Below are positions 9,259 through 18,687 of a DNA stretch of 36,041 nucleotides, piece by piece. Position numbers and translations under genes: made by a program. The first letter of the stretch is position 1, and each line of letters begins with the position of its first letter. The stretch comes from Chara braunii (taxonomy: Eukaryota; Streptophyta; Charophyceae; Charales; Characeae): the NCBI GenBank assembly GCA_003427395.1, contig BFEA01000331.1, positions 561,655-597,695 of the forward strand, read 5' to 3'. The notes under the pieces are model-generated. The model was not told the origin of the DNA. It was given only the letters and a program-made list of their open reading frames with translations, and made no database searches.

Positions 9259-9720
9259 GGATTCGAACCTGGGTCTGTTGGACTGTTTGGCTGTGGTTTT
9301 GCTGTGTTTTGCATGTGATCTGCCGCTCATGGGTGTACCACACGGATTCGAACCTGAGTCTGTCTGGCTGTGTTTTTCGGTGTTTTCTAAGTATGCATGT
9401 GATCTGCCGCTAATGGATGCACCATGTGGATTCGAACCTGAGTCTGTATGGCTGTGTTTTGCTGTGTTTTCTAAGTACGCTTGTGATCTGCCGCTAATGG
9501 GTGTACCACGTGGATTCGAACTGGCTCTGTTTTGCTGTGTTTTCTAAGTATGCATGTGATATGCCGCTAATGGGTGTACCACGTGGATTCCCACTGGCTG
9601 TGTTTGGCTGTGTTTTCCAAGTATGCATGTGATCTGCCACTAATGGGTGCACCATGTGGATGTGAACCTGAGTCTGTTTAGCTGTGTTTTGCTGTGTTTT
9701 CTAAGTATGCACGTGATCCG
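9259..9720. repeat. Tandem array carrying B-box-like sequence
   Basis: A GATCTGCCGC block recurs at 9317, 9401, 9485, 9558, 9631 and 9714 (periods 84, 84, 73, 73, 83). Each unit also has GGATTCGAACC or a decayed form (exact at 9259, 9344 and 9428), followed by TGAGTCTGT and GCTGTGTTTT. On the minus strand GGTTCGAATCC is the consensus tRNA B-box. The neighbouring SINE copy has the same element followed by TGGGTCTGT, so the array may have grown from a SINE fragment. There is no A-box in the unit. Confidence 0.7.
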
Positions 9721-9724
9721 CTTG

Positions 9725-10360
9725 GGTTCAAAATCTTTATAGGACAAATGTGTAACCATACACGTACCGAGGGATTTGTCTGCAAAATTGAGTACTACTG
9801 TAGGCCTGTAGGCCGAGGTCCAGGGTTCACAACCGGATTTGTCGCAATCACCCACTTCCGTAATCAGGGCAAGTTTTTCCCGTGATGCTTGTTGTCATCA
9901 TGCTTTCCCTTTTTTGGGTCACATACTCATATTGCGATTACCACAATCGCCCAAGAATGCTTTGTTTTTGTCATGATGATTGCCAACTCTCTCTCTCTAT
10001 CTCTCCCACTATTTTCCTCAATCCTGGGAAATAGTCCTCTATTTGATAAATTGTTATAGCTGTCTCAGTGTAATACTGCAATCAATCTTACGCAAGTTCA
10101 CAGTGTAATACTGCATTTTATCTTCGGTTTATCTCTGTGAAACGGTATTCACCTGTTCGCAGTAGCGGATGCAGGTCCCAGGGCTCGATCCCTAATCCTC
10201 ACCTTACCTGTGTACAGTATCCATGTCGACCCCGTAGTTGAACCCATGACCTGTGTGTTCGTAACCGTTAGTAGACTGTCGTAGGGTCTGTAGGTGGTAG
10301 GGGTTCAATCTGTAGACCTGTTGTTTGGAGGTCTTCGTAGGTCCTAGAAGTCATAGCTGT
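9725..10360. other. Stretch without a recognisable gene
   Basis: A short CT-rich run lies at about 9988-10008. CAGTGTAATACTGCA occurs twice, at 10066 and 10101. Two weak tRNA-like B-box words (GGGCTCGATCCC near 10177 and GGGGTTCAATC near 10300) are not accompanied by convincing A-boxes. Confidence 0.4.
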
Positions 10361-10365
10361 AGGAC

Positions 10366-10466
10366 TTCTGAAAGGTCAAGGTCGTAGCTGCTACAGCCCT
10401 GAAAGGTCAAGGTCGTAGCTGCTACAGCCCTGAAAGGTCAAGGTCGTAGGGCTGTAGCTGCTACAG
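10366..10466. repeat. 31-bp tandem repeat, three units
   Basis: AAAGGTCAAGGTCGTAG begins at 10371, 10402 and 10433, a period of 31 bp. Each unit includes the inverted repeat GTAGCTGCTAC. The third unit is interrupted by GGCTGTAG. Confidence 0.75.
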
Positions 10467-11795
10467 TGTCGAAGGGCCAATTCCACAGATTTCCGGAAGG
10501 TCCGGAAGTGGCCCTTCGCTCGTTGTTTACAGAAGGCCAGAGGCAAGTGGGCAAGTGGTGGAGTCCACCTGTGCTGAGTCAGCGGTACCCAGTCCCAGTC
10601 AGTCCTGGTCCAGGCAAGCAAGTACCGTAAGGGACTGTGTGCACCACGGGCATGGAAAAGGGGCAGACCAACGAGCAACAGAAGTATAAATCAAGATGCA
10701 GCGCCCATTCATTCATTCATTCCTGTGTAAGCCATGCGGAAGCGCTGCCACAGCGACTTGTGCGAGGTGGTCTGCAGTGAGCCCAAAGACGAAGTGGGCG
10801 AGAGGAGAGCTTAGCCATAGCGATAGGTGTAGTAGCGGCCATAGCCGCCATAGCTGATAGGAGAGCGTAGTGTGTGTATGTGCGTGTGTGTGTGCGAGTG
10901 TGTACAGTGTGACGCGTGTGGGATATCCAGGGTGATCCTGTGTGTGTGAACAGCAGAGTTGTGTTGGCGACGAACAGATAGCCATTTGAAGTGAGCTTGT
11001 ATCTGAACTGCGTTCTTGTTTACCATATCTCTGAGTTCTGAGTGAGCGCTTGTTGCCAGTTGCTGCGCTACCTGTTTACATGCATGTGAGTTGTGGAAGA
11101 AAGTGAGTCTGATTGCATCATCTGCGTTCACACAGGCACTGAACCTTTTGACTTTTGACTTTCAACTTACACTGTCTCTCGCGTTTATCTTTGGTTGGCC
11201 TTCGGTTTATTAAACTTCTTTGATCTTTGGTTGACTTTTGGTTCACTAAACTTTATTAAAGTGTATTTTAGTTTATTGAAAGGGTTTCACAGCCACCTGA
11301 CGCAGTCCCAGTTCCCACCCCGAGTCCTAAGTTCCCACTCAGTTCCAGTCTCAGCTCCATGTACCATATTCTGCGTCCCAGGTAGGGTCCAGCCCAGAGT
11401 CTGCAGGCTGGTAATTTAGCCCCCGTAGGTTAGCTTTAGTAGGCTGTGGTAGGAAATTCCTGGTAGATATCAGTTATGGGATAGGAAAAAAACTGAAAAA
11501 AAGTTAGTACGAGTCGTTAGGCCAGCTGCCAGGGGCTGAATCAGAAGCAAAAGTCCCAGGAAAGTCTGCAAAACTTCTGGGAGCGACAAACAATGGCAAG
11601 GGATACCGGCCCGGACCCATAGCTGCAGTCGCGAAGGTGAAACGACAAGTACAAAAGTGCAGCTGGGGAAGCCATCGGAACATATTCACTTGCTGGGTCG
11701 TGCGGAAACAATGCTGCGCTATGTTGGGATGTTGCAAAGTGTGCTGCTCTGTGAGTTGGTAGCAAGCACACACAGTGAGGTGGAGTGTGAGACAT

Positions 11796-11800
<5 letters not shown>
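10467..11800. other. Gene-free stretch with microsatellites
   Basis: An ATTC tetranucleotide run lies at 10706-10722 and a TG-rich tract at about 10868-10915. Open frames of up to about 106 codons follow the low-complexity tracts and have no recognisable domain. Confidence 0.45.
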
Positions 11801-11851
<51 letters not shown>

Positions 11852-11852
11852 N

Positions 11853-11919
<67 letters not shown>
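11801..11919. repeat. GA dinucleotide microsatellite
   Basis: About 59 GA units, with one undetermined base at 11852. It opens long artificial frames on both strands (Arg-Glu or Leu-Ser repeats). The N implies the assembler could not settle this run, so its length is unreliable. Confidence 0.95.
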
Positions 11920-11921
<2 letters not shown>

Positions 11922-12120
11922 AACCTTGGACAGGGAGAGAGACGTAAGGAGTGAGGTTCAGGACGAGAGTGACCATACTTGAGAGTGTGTTGGGGAGGCA
12001 GTCGCAGGTTGCAGCGACTATTTTGGTTGGGTTGCAGCGACTGTTTGAATTTGTGTTTGGGCGTCGGTCGTAGGTTGCATCCCTTTTTGGAAAAATAAAA
12101 TAAAATTGTACACATGAATT

Positions 12121-13043
12121 TGCAAGGAAGATGAGCAATAGCGAACTCCAGAAATCAAACAGCATCATACACATGAGACCAGATAGTCATGACCTCGAAC
12201 CAATAGCAGAATTGCATCACGAGTTTCACCAAATAAAAGCACACCAAAAGCTCATAATTGACAATGCTGGAATAGTCTCATCATTATCAACGAAGAACCA
12301 ATGTTCATATCCTATATGGCGCTCGGCACCCAGACTACGAATGGCAGATCCTATCTAGCCTAAACTACAATGCCGCTGATGACGTCAACAGCTTCCCAAG
12401 TACAAGCAGATCTCGGCAAATGCCGCACGCCTCAAGCACCAGGTAGGTCTCTCGTATCACTCACAACCTTGTTCCCCAACTCACAGACGCCACTTGCACC
12501 CAAGGACCACCATGCGCCCCATCCAGCATACAGCAGCACAGCTCGGCTATGGCTGCCTGCTCCTTCCAGCTCGCCCGTGAGCGCGTGAGCCTGGCCAGCG
12601 TTAGCGCAGCATGCAGCCAGTGCCCAAATGCCGAATGCGTGGGCTGGCCCTTTCCTAAATGGAAGTGGCCAGCCTGCTTGCATGCAGCCTGGCTGCGCTG
12701 GGCCCCTGTCCAGAAGCTTCCGGTAGGCCCAGGGAGGCTGAGCCTCAGACCAAACGAATCAGGCCCAGAGCCACCGACAGTTATCCGTGCCCAACTGCCC
12801 GCTGTCTGAGTTGGGCCTATGCTGCGTATCTCGCCCAGGGCCTGAATTAGATGCATTCGGTAAAGGAGGCAAGGGCCTAGGCGCCTTCAACCAACTGGCG
12901 CTGCGCAACTGCCTGAATTTTCCCCAGTTGCGAAGTAGTCCAAAATGGGCCTCTTGTTGTCTGTCGAGCCTGCCTTCACGTAGGGCGGCCGACCTGTTGC
13001 AAATAGGGGCCCAGTAGGACTTATTGAGGCCTTCTGCCTCGCA
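12121..13043 (-). repeat. 3' LTR of the gypsy element
   Basis: 923 bp, matching 19873-20788 from TGCAAGGAAG to GCCTCGCA. It is the 3' LTR in element orientation because the polypurine tract lies next to it. It holds the 7 bp near 12528 that the other LTR lacks. Most differences between the two LTRs are C/T or G/A transitions, as expected from decay of methylated cytosine. Confidence 0.95.
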
Positions 13044-13054
13044 TTCCTTCCTCC
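13044..13054 (-). other. Polypurine tract
   Basis: On the minus strand GGAGGAAGGAA directly precedes the LTR. This is where plus-strand DNA synthesis is primed in LTR retrotransposons. Confidence 0.8.
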
Positions 13055-13079
13055 ATACTTCGCTAGTCCTCTGAGAAGT

Positions 13080-13658
13080 TCAATCTTCGATAATCTGGCG
13101 CTTTCCTTTCTGCAGAGACTTCTCATATTGAACGACGACCTGTGGAGCGGTCTGCATCAGTTCCTCCCTTGTGAACCATCTAGCCTCCTTTCGATCAGTA
13201 TGATGTCTGAACCGAACTCGATACTGCAGCTTCGGTTTTGGAGGACGTCCCCTGCCTGCAGGTCTTGGAACTGGCATTTCTCGGTGATCTACAATGTCAT
13301 CGATGTCGACCTCTCCATCCATGGTTGGGGGCAGCATTGAGCGACGAGAGGGAAACTGATCTGTTTCCTTGAAAGGTGCGAGTTTGGAAGCGTGAAACAC
13401 AGGGTAAATGTGTAAGTGACCAGGGATGCGAATAACATATGACGGTCCATCTGGTTCATCCCCCACAACATCTAGGACCTCCCATGGTCCAAAGTACTGT
13501 GGCATGAGCTTGCGGGAGATCCCGTGCTCCTGTCCCAATTCTGAGGACTTAACCCAGACTCTCTCCCCTACCTGAAATGTGGACGGGTGGCGGTGTTTGT
13601 TCTCAGACTCTATCATCGCCGCCTGTGCCTTGTGCATCTGTTCGACAGCCTGTTGCAT
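13080..13658 (-). pseudogene. Integrase C-terminus: GPY/F and chromodomain-like region
   Basis: The 192-residue frame carries the GPY/F region (residues about 48-96, with YFGPWEV and HPVFHASKL-like ending VFHASKLAPF), which follows the integrase core in Ty3/gypsy elements. Residues about 116-180 resemble a chromodomain: an acidic VDIDDIVDHRE start, a YRVRF strand and an ARWFTREEL block. Chromodomains of chromoviruses direct integration to marked chromatin; that role here is inferred from family. The same frame continues upstream into the integrase core after one in-frame TGA at 13662-13664. The stop of this frame lies about 36 bp from the LTR, the usual pol end. Confidence 0.85.
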
Positions 13659-13661
13659 CAG

Positions 13662-13922
13662 TCACTCATATCGATAAGCAAACTCTAAGGTCCCTGGTGC
13701 AGTAGAGGACTGGTTCTCAGGTAGTAAGAAATCCAAGGGCAGTCTAGGCTTAAAGGTCAATAGCAGACTGTTCGGGCTTACGCCCGTTGCGCTGTGCACA
13801 ACGTTGTTGTACAGGCTGGCCATGAGAGCAAGTTTCTCATCCCAGTCTGCCTGATTTGGCTTGATGTAGTGCCTCCGCAGGTGTTGTACAACGCGGTTCA
13901 ACTGTTCTGCTTGCCCATTCAC
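13662..13922 (-). pseudogene. Integrase core, C-terminal part
   Basis: Eighty-six residues beginning with NGQAEQLNRV. This contains the catalytic Glu block of the D,D-35-E core (E6 of this fragment) and the W...L...YNNVVHSATGVSP segment typical of gypsy integrases. It ends in a TGA and continues in the same frame into the GPY/F region. Upstream, the sequence jumps directly from the LGLPKSI strand of the core, so the stretch normally bearing the second catalytic Asp is absent and the frame changes at about 13925. Confidence 0.85.
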
Positions 13923-15397
13923 CTATAGATTTTGGCAATCCAAGATCTTTGACCCAGTTTTCTTTGAACAGCTTAATTACGTACTCGGTCTTAGCTGTTG
14001 CTGGCGTTGCGACCAACCTAGCGTACTTACTAAATTTATCCACAATGACGTAGATATAACGCAATCCACTCTTGCTGGTGACTAGCGTATCCATGAAGTC
14101 CATGGACAGGCTTTCACCAGACCTTTCCGGAATCGGAAGGGGCTTCAAAACCCCAAGAGGAGCTTGTGTACGTGGCTTGTCCCTCTGACAGACTTGACAA
14201 GTTTCCACGTACAGCTTCACGTCTCTCATCATCGTGGGCCACCAGAACCGCTGCAGCAGATTAGCTGTTGTCTTTTTGTAGCCAAAATAGCCGATGGCGT
14301 CATGATACTCTCCTAAAAATAAACTACGCAAAGACTCTCTATCTGGCACACACAGACGTTTATTCCCTGCCCTCTCAAAGAACAGCAGTCCGTTGACCAA
14401 CTCAAACTCGACAGAAGTCACGTTGTCCTTCGCCTCGAGTCTGCGTATGATCTCAGACATAAACTGGTCCTTGCGATAGGCTTCCACCAAAGAACGAGTG
14501 ACATTGTCCGCGAGCTCGAACTCAGTAATCAGCGCACCAGAGAAATCAGGTCTGCGCGATAAGGCATCAACAACTTTGTTGTACTCCCCTTTGAGATACT
14601 GCGGTTCAAAGTCATACTGTTGAATGACTTCGATCCGGTGCTTCAATGCATCGAAGACCACTGGTTGGGTTCTCATCCACTTCAGGGTCTGATGATCAGT
14701 CCTGACGATGAAGAACCTCCCAAGGAGGTAATGTCCCCAATGGGTCAGTGCCTTGTAAATCGCGTAGAGCTCTTTCTCATAAGTGGACTTAGCCAACTTC
14801 TGAGACGACATCTTCTTGGACATGTACTCAACTGGCCTCACCTTTGGCCCCTCCTGCTGCGCGAGCACGACACCTATGCCATATTGGCTAGCATCCGTAG
14901 TTACTATAAACGGCTTGTCGGGATCAGGAAGTTTCAAGACCTCATGGTGCGTCAACGCATGCTTCAGATGTCTGAAAGCAGCCTCGCACTTGTCTGTCCA
15001 CTCCCATGGGGTGTCAAGGCGCGTCAGGTCAGTCAAAGGGGAGGCCACCATGCTATAGTTCTTTACAAAGTTGCGGTAGTAGCCGGTCATCCCTAAGAAA
15101 GACCTCATCTCAGTCACAGACTGAGGACGCGGCCAGTCACGAATGCTGGCCACCTTCGCGTCATCGGGCTTTAATCCCTCCGCGGAAATCTCATGACCCA
15201 AGTACAAGATACGGGTGCGGCCAAACTCGCACTTCTCACCGTTGATCTTGAACGTGTGGTGTCGAAGGAGACTAAGGACTTTGTCCAAATGAGCTACGTG
15301 CTCTTCGACAGTCCTACTAAAGATAAGTATGTCATCGAGGTACATGATGACAAACTTGTCCAAGTAGTCATAAAAGATCCGATTCATCGCGTGCTGA
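13923..15397 (-). pseudogene. RT C-terminal half, RNase H and integrase N-terminus
   Basis: A long open frame starting inside the inserted A-run. RT comes first, with the catalytic YLDD at residues 53-56 of the frame and the FLGMTGYYRNF thumb near 134. RNase H follows, with D202 (TDASQYG), E242 (YEKEL), D268 (TDHQTL) and D311 (VVDALSR). The integrase zinc region follows, with H399, C434 and C437, but Tyr at 404 where the second His is usual. The integrase core begins with D467 (MDFM) and a VDKFSKYA strand. It would copy RNA to DNA and insert it. Inactivation comes from the insertion before YLDD and from the deletion at the 3' end of this frame. Confidence 0.9.
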
Positions 15398-15481
15398 TTA
15401 GCAACCGGAGTGATGCCCCCCAGAATAGAAGGGGCTGTGTGTGTGTTGGGTATTAAAAAAAAAAAAAAAAAAAAAAAAAGG
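15398..15481 (+). mobile_element. LINE 3' tail inserted in RT
   Basis: About 59 bp followed by 25 A residues (15455-15479). The body (AACCGGAGTGATGCCCCCCA and on) matches the last part of the LINE 3' UTRs ending at 33433 and, inverted, at 29009. It interrupts RT between the FGLCNAP block and the YLDD block. No RT residues appear to be lost, so it is a clean, severely 5'-truncated LINE insertion. No clear target duplication was found. Confidence 0.85.
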
Positions 15482-16309
15482 AAAGGTGCCAGGAGCATTG
15501 CAAAGGCCGAAAGGCATCACCACAAACTCGTACAGACCGTACCTGGTCTGAAATGCGGTTTTGTGCTGATCCTTGGGCCGTATAGCAATCTGATGGTACC
15601 CGGACTTCAGATCTATCTTACTGAAGTATCGACACCTTTGCACTCGATCTAACAAGTCGTCGATGCGCGGTAGGGGCTCTCGGTTCTTGACAGTGATGGC
15701 ATTGAGGCCCCTATAGTCAATGCAAATCCTCATAGTGCCCCCCTTCTTTGGTACGAATAGGACTGGAGAACCATAAGGAGAGACACTTGGTCGGATCCAA
15801 CCCTTCTCTGCGAGTTCCTTGAGTTGCCGGCGGAGCTCATCAAGCTCACCTGGAGACATCCGATAGATCCTACCCTTTGGGATAGTAGACCCTAGGATAA
15901 TCTCTATCGCATGGACGACCTCCCTCTCAACAACCCCTGTAGGCTTTTCAAATAAATCAGGACACTTGGCAACTACTCCCTCTATCTCCGGCAACATTTT
16001 CACCGGCTCGCATGCGGCAGAGATATATACTAGATACATACCCTCCTCCAGATTTTGCTTATAATAGTTATAGAACGTGGCCGGACACATGCATCCGTAA
16101 GACTCAATCAGACTACTAGCTTTGAACTTACGTAATTTGGCGGTTCCCCCACCTGGCAAAGTATGTTTGACCACTTTTTGGTCCCAGTCAAACTGGGGCT
16201 GTGCAACGGAGAGGTAGTACATACCTAACAAGATATCCATAGGGAGATCATTGCTCACTAGGAACGAGACGCGATGTCTCAGTTCCCCTCCCGCGTACGG
16301 GAAACAAAC
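15482..16309 (-). pseudogene. Protease C-terminus and RT N-terminal half
   Basis: The frame opens with a protease-like end ([14 protein letters not shown] to [10 protein letters not shown], the family's D-x-LLG-M strand). It then gives RT fingers and palm: the [17 protein letters not shown] segment, the [10 protein letters not shown] segment, the [13 protein letters not shown] strand with the first catalytic Asp, and the FGLCNAP segment. The frame closes inside the inserted LINE tail. A GTG codon lies at 16258 but there is no reason to think translation starts there, since pol is normally made as a polyprotein. Confidence 0.88.
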
Positions 16310-16445
16310 TCAACATTCTGTAGGTAGTCATGGACTCCACAGGTCGACTCCACAGGTCGACTCAGGCGTCGCACTTGCCCCTGTAAGTGCAGCCTCTCAA
16401 CACACGCGCGACTAATAAAGCTCCTAGTCGAGCAAGTGTCATAAT
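16310..16445 (-). pseudogene. Retroviral-type protease active-site region
   Basis: On the minus strand a DTCSTRSFISRACVERL segment starts at 16440. It fits the DTG/DSG active-site block of aspartic proteases, with Cys in place of Gly. It is out of frame with both the upstream gag-pol linker and the downstream LLGM strand. A 13-bp tandem duplication (16333-16358, unit GACTCCACAGGTC) contributes to the frame loss. In intact relatives this domain cleaves the Gag-Pol polyprotein. Confidence 0.65.
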
Positions 16446-16714
16446 AGGCCCGGCCTTACGGCCGCCGATGACTACCTCCCCGACGAATATCTCACTCCTA
16501 GGGGCTTTAGCCAATGTCGTCCAAGAAGCTAGCGGGTCTGATTTGGACCACTCCTCCTCTNGCTCCTCTAAGGACTCAAACACATTCATTGAACAGAGGC
16601 TCGATGGGTCAGAATGTGTTTGCGGGACGACGATGGAGTCAATAGCTTGGGCCATCTCCCGAGATGGTGACAGTGTGTCCACCACCTCGACCCTAGCAGG
16701 AACAGCTACTATTC
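16446..16714 (-). pseudogene. Gag-protease linker region
   Basis: An acidic linker (LEE-EEEWSKSD) followed by a VGEVVIGGRKAGPIM strand that would lead into the protease active site. It contains one undetermined base at 16561. The linker is in a different frame from the active-site block. Confidence 0.55.
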
Positions 16715-17760
16715 CTACTGGCCTGACGCGTTTCCCGGAGCAGTGCCAAAACTGCTGGCCACATTGCTACCAACGGGAGCGGAGGATCCCAACGCCTGCC
16801 CCATCGTAGGCGGGATCTTCTCGGTCACCTTTTTGTTATGGCACTTGAATTGATTATGGCCATATTGGCCGCAACGAATACAAGCCTGCCGGGTGTACCG
16901 GTCTCTGCGCACGTCCTTTGTTAGATCCGCTTTCTCCCATGGAGGAGCATTGGGGTCAACTTGACTCCTAGACCGGGAACCTCCACGACGTCTACTGGTG
17001 GCCTTACCTTTTCGAGCTACGACAACGACTACTCCACCCCCTGAAGCTTCTACGCTGCCGACCTCTGAACCCACTCCCGACTGGAAGTCGTAGTCCAATT
17101 CGATGGTGGAACCATCGATGGTGGAACCATCGTTGTCGACGAACATGATGCGTCTCTTCGCTTTCCAGTTGGGAGGCAGTGACTTTTTCCTTCCATCCGT
17201 CGTGGGTGTATCACCATGCCCTATCTTTGCTTCAAGGTCTAGGGCCTTCTTGCTAAACGAGGGAAAGTTGTGCATATTGATGTTGGCCTCACCTGCCAAC
17301 TGATTCCTGAGAGGCATGGGAAAGCATCTCAGGTAGGAGGTGAGTAAGACTTGGGGGTCATAGCGCACCCCAGGGACACAGATCAGACACTGTACTGCGT
17401 CAATGGCCTCTCTTACTGACTTAAATTGCCTGGTATGCAGTGTCAGGATCGCGTCAGTAGCCTTTTGGGCCTCTTGAGGATCATGCCACCTGTCTTCCAT
17501 CATCTTGAAGTCATCCAGTTTCTGGGTGACCGCCCAAGCGCGAAAGTCATGACCGTACCCCTGTAGCTACACTAAACAAGTCAACCATCTTGCTGCACTC
17601 CCCTCTAGATAGGAGGCAGCCACAAGCACTTCCTCGTGCGGCAAGGTAAGTTTGCACTTGACATAGACTGGCACTGCCCTCAACCATGTGTCGAGGTCTT
17701 CGCCCCTCTTATCCCCTGTAAAGGGTTTAGGAGCGGCAATGGCCGTCTTTGGAACCCACT
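16715..17760 (-). pseudogene. Gag core and CCHC zinc knuckle
   Basis: Translation of about 17760-17504 gives a retrotransposon gag core (PKPFTGDKRGEDLDTWL, later YLEGSAARWL) interrupted by a stop and a frameshift. The frame from 17503 holds the rest: 262 residues with the capsid C-terminal part, an acidic and Gly/Val-rich linker, an Arg/Ser-rich basic stretch, and a zinc knuckle C208-x2-C211-x4-H216-x4-C221 that would bind RNA. A 15-bp in-frame tandem duplication (about 17102-17131) gives a repeated DGSTI. Gag would form the particle packaging element RNA. Confidence 0.85.
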
Positions 17761-17776
17761 GACTTTGTCCTGGTAC

Positions 17777-18118
17777 CTACACCAATCCGGGCTCTGGACC
17801 CTGGGGTGCAGGCTGCTGCACAAGCTGCTGCTGGGGCTGTGTACCCTGCGGCTGTGCAGGCTGCGAGACAGCAGGCTGCCCGCTTACGGCAACCTGTGAC
17901 GGAGGCTGGGAGAACACTGTCTGTATAGGAACCTGTACACTAGGACTTGCTGAGAACCCTCCTGCCAACGACATACCCAGGGAAACGGTTTGGACCGATG
18001 TTGGGGAGACATATGGGGATACCCCAGTCACCGGTGGGACATAAGGAGGAGGTTGTACAACGGGCCAGGCACCAGGCCCGGATGGCGATGGTGCTGCCAG
18101 CGCTCGCCCGACCAACAA
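17777..18118 (-). pseudogene. Gag Pro/Gln-rich segment
   Basis: 113 codons rich in Pro, Gln, Ser and Val (for example QPQGTQPQQQLVQQP), lying between the Gag N-terminus and the capsid core in the expected order. It is likely a disordered linker of Gag. Frames on either side differ, so at least one frameshift lies near 18119-18225. Confidence 0.6.
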
Positions 18119-18225
18119 GGCCAGACTCTGCTGGATGTCCTGAAGGAGAGTCGTGTGGTGGTCCTACATCTCTACAACACCCAGCAGGGTTGTCCGCAAC
18201 GTCCTCACATCGTCATCCATGTGCG

Positions 18226-18687
18226 TCAGGTCCTATTCCCTCTAACTTGGCTCCGCTGCATCCTGGCTCTTCTTCTAATCATCTTTTCCTTCTCCACTTT
18301 TATCACTCCTAAGGCCTTATGTACTTGTGCCTCCTGCAGTGCTGCCTGTTGTATGGCGAACCCATCAGAAGTCAACACTAATGGCTGGCTTGCCATGACG
18401 CCAGTGGACTGACTCAAGGTCTGCGCAACCGTTGACCCTACGGTACCTGAACTGCTAGCCTGGGAACTCTGCTGCGCAGCAGTTGCCATGACTGCTGAAA
18501 CTGCGGTTTCGCTTGCGAATGCCCTGCTGGCCTCTGCTGCCCTAGCTCTTCGCTGCTGCTGCTGCCTCTCCCTTTGCTGGCGGAACAGCAACCTATCACC
18601 CTCGGGTCCTAATGCCACGTGGGCAATTGGGCATCTAGCCGATCGCAAGATCTGGTCGTCCTCACTAGTGGTATCCCTATCGCTCAT
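18226..18687 (-). pseudogene. Gag N-terminal segment
   Basis: 153 codons starting MSDRDTTSEDD, the first good ATG of the internal region. A coiled region rich in Arg, Gln and Ala (REROQQQ-like, residues about 38-60), a Ser/Ala/Gln-rich stretch and a Lys/Arg-rich end follow. Position after the primer binding site and before the capsid core makes it the Gag N-terminus. It has no separate recognised domain. Confidence 0.6.

Noticed and set aside
5390-9720. Possible CRISPR-like arrays
   Set aside because: The repeats at 5390-6290 and 9259-9720 have related, not unique, spacers and the DNA is eukaryotic transposon-rich. They are tandem satellites.
10160-10320. Possible tRNA genes or a third SINE (GGGCTCGATCCC, GGGGTTCAATC)
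   Set aside because: B-box-like words only; no A-box at the right distance and no cloverleaf.
11504-12174. Long open frames on both strands with Leu-Ser or Arg-Glu repeats
   Set aside because: They are translations of the GA microsatellite at 11801-11919 and its flanks, cross an N, and have no domain.
12370-12856. Open frames inside the LTR (and matching ones at 20122-20601)
   Set aside because: They lie in both LTRs, have no domain, and LTRs of this class do not encode proteins.
14620-15096. Plus-strand 158-codon frame
   Set aside because: Antisense shadow of the RT/RNase H coding strand.
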